Positions 4,817-6,022 of a stretch of DNA of 6,022 nt are shown here, piece after piece. The notes beneath the pieces are model-generated. The model was not told the DNA's origin. It made no database searches and saw only the letters and a list, made by a program, of their open reading frames with translations. The position numbers and the translations under genes are program-made. The first letter of the stretch is position 1, and each line of letters opens with the position of its first letter. The stretch comes from JASJCP01 sp051155735 (GTDB taxonomy: Bacteria; Cyanobacteriota; Cyanobacteriia; Cyanobacteriales; Xenococcaceae): the NCBI GenBank assembly GCA_051155735.1, contig DAXETX010000282.1, positions 1 to 6,022 on the forward strand. The letters are read 5' to 3'.

Positions 4817-5566
4817 ATGACTCAATCATTAAACCAAGGAAATCCCGTAACAATTCCCTCTCATGGCAGTCTCTTTCAAATCAGAGGCGTTAGCAAAACC
4901 TATGTCATGGGGGAAGTGACGGTTCGGGCTTTGAAATCCGTCGATCTAGACCTGGATGAAGGAGAGTTTGTGGTCTTGCTGGGAGCATCAGGTAGTGGTA
5001 AATCAACGCTGCTGAATATTTTGGGAGGTTTGGATAAGCCCTCTAGTGGTCGGGTGATCTTTCGCGGTCGAGATTTAACTGCTGCTAGCGATCGCGCTTT
5101 GACTCGTTTTCGACGCGAAAACGTGGGTTTTGTGTTTCAGTTTTACAATCTGATTCCTAGCCTCACTGCCCGTGAAAACGTGGCTCTAGTGACGGATATT
5201 GCACCTCATCCCATGCACCCCCGCGAGGCACTAGAACGAGTTCATCTGGGCGATCGCCTGAATCATTTCCCGGCACAGCTTTCTGGAGGCGAACAACAGC
5301 GAGTTGCGATCGCCAGAGCCATTGCCAAGCGTCCCCAAGTGTTGCTCTGTGACGAACCTACAGGAGCTTTAGACTTTCAAACTGGCAAACTGGTGTTAGA
5401 AACCTTGGCTCAAGTGAATCAAGAGTTAGGCACAACCACGGCAGTAATTACTCACAACGCAGGTATCGCAGCGATGGCGGATCGGGTGATTACGATGCGG
5501 AGTGGAGAGATTACCAAGGTGCAGCAGAATGAACATAAGGTAACTCCCGCAGAATTAGAGTGGTGA
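4817..5566 (+). CDS. ABC transporter ATP-binding protein (LolD/MacB/DevA type)
   Basis: This 249-residue ATPase powers a membrane exporter from the cytoplasmic face. All nucleotide-binding motifs are intact: Walker A GASGSGKST (56-64), Q-loop Gln108 in FVFQFYNLIPSLTARENV, signature LSGGEQQ (155-161), Walker B VLLCDE (175-180), D-loop GALD (183-186) and switch His213. The Q-loop context (FQFYNLIPSLTA) and CDEPTGALD are characteristic of the LolD/MacB/FtsE group, which pair with FtsX-like permeases rather than with import systems. The first 20 residues are a polar lead-in before the fold begins. The ribosome-binding site is weak (AGG about 11 bases upstream of the ATG). The permease gene starts 6 bp after the stop, so the two are co-transcribed. 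Three HIP1 sites (5088, 5250, 5306) and a higher G+C content mark it as resident cyanobacterial sequence. Lipoprotein, glycolipid and drug export are all possible. Confidence 0.95.
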   Translation: MTQSLNQGNPVTIPSHGSLFQIRGVSKTYVMGEVTVRALKSVDLDLDEGEFVVLLGASGSGKSTLLNILGGLDKPSSGRVIFRGRDLTAASDRALTRFRRENVGFVFQFYNLIPSLTARENVALVTDIAPHPMHPREALERVHLGDRLNHFPAQLSGGEQQRVAIARAIAKRPQVLLCDEPTGALDFQTGKLVLETLAQVNQELGTTTAVITHNAGIAAMADRVITMRSGEITKVQQNEHKVTPAELEW

Positions 5567-5572
5567 TCGATC

Positions 5573-6022
5573 ATGAATGCCCTTGACCAAAAACTAATTC
5601 GCGATCTGACCCACCTCAAAGGACAGGTAATTGCGATCGCTCTGATTGTCGCTTGTGGCATTGCTGCCCTGGTGACGATGATGAGTGCTTATGATTCCTT
5701 GCAGTTGTCTCAGCAAACTTACTACGACCGCTACCGCTTTGCCGATGTATTTGTCCAACTCAAACGCGCCCCAGATTCCCTAATTCCTCGCATTGCCGAA
5801 ATTCCTGGAGTACAGCAGGTGCAGATGCGGGTAGTAGTGGATGTGAATTTAGATGTACCTGGATTAGCCGAACCTGCTACGGGGCGTTTGATTTCTATTC
5901 CCGCCCAGCAAATGCCGATGTTGAACGATCTGTTTATTCGCCGAGGTCAGTATATCGAACCAGGACAAAGGGAGCGGGTGTTAGTAAGTGAGGCATTCGC
6001 TCAGGCGAATAACTTGGACATC
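5573..6022 (+). CDS. FtsX/MacB-like ABC transporter permease (5' part, runs off window)
   Basis: The frame opens at ATG 5573, 6 bp after the ATPase stop, and stays open for 150 codons to the window edge. A short cytoplasmic start (MNALDQKLIRDLTHLKGQ) precedes one hydrophobic segment at about 19-40 (VIAIALIVACGIAALVTMM). A long extracytoplasmic stretch follows, with RFADVFVQLKRAPDSL, a repeated Val/Gln pattern near 79-95 and RVLVSEAFAQANNL near 135-148. This is the layout of the MacB periplasmic core domain in FtsX-type permeases. The DLTHLKGQ opening resembles the large bipartite permeases of about 780 residues that carry two FtsX domains, which are often followed by a HlyD-like adaptor gene. 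That part is inference, since the rest is outside the window. Confidence 0.88.
   Translation, partial: MNALDQKLIRDLTHLKGQVIAIALIVACGIAALVTMMSAYDSLQLSQQTYYDRYRFADVFVQLKRAPDSLIPRIAEIPGVQQVQMRVVVDVNLDVPGLAEPATGRLISIPAQQMPMLNDLFIRRGQYIEPGQRERVLVSEAFAQANNLDI

Noticed and set aside
5452..5661. 69-codon open frame on the - strand
   Set aside because: It is antisense to the end of the ATPase gene and the start of the permease gene, both of which have strong motif support.

Overview
The window looks like chromosomal DNA of a cyanobacterium. The octamer GCGATCGC (HIP1, the repeated palindrome over-represented in many cyanobacterial genomes) occurs seven times between 2975 and 5640. There are also scattered fragments of the 'GTAGCGAAGCCATGCC' type that are common between cyanobacterial genes. 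No RNA gene, CRISPR array or complete insertion sequence was seen.

Left part (1-2806): an AT-rich block without HIP1 sites. It starts with the last 28 codons of an unidentified gene (1-84), followed by a repeat-rich spacer. A type II restriction-modification system comes next: a putative restriction endonuclease on the + strand (342-1112) convergent with a DNA (cytosine-5) methyltransferase on the - strand (1265-2356). The methyltransferase closely resembles the HaeIII/NgoPII branch of the family. Divergent from it is a 56-residue ribbon-helix-helix-like protein (2533-2703). The spacer between the two divergent genes holds four copies of AGCT in a strict 8-bp register, overlapping a good promoter for the small gene. 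This arrangement suggests an autoregulated control circuit for the restriction-modification locus.

Middle part (2807-4505): an AraC-family regulator followed, 94 bp downstream on the same strand, by a dienelactone hydrolase-family alpha/beta hydrolase. The hydrolase is a plausible target or operon partner of the regulator.

Right part (4527-6022): a promoter region with a 16-bp palindrome of the kind bound by TetR-family repressors. It precedes a two-gene start of an ABC export system: a LolD/MacB/DevA-type ATPase (4817-5566) and, 6 bp later, an FtsX/MacB-type permease that runs off the window end. This part is visibly richer in G+C and in HIP1 than the restriction-modification block, consistent with the latter being an acquired island.
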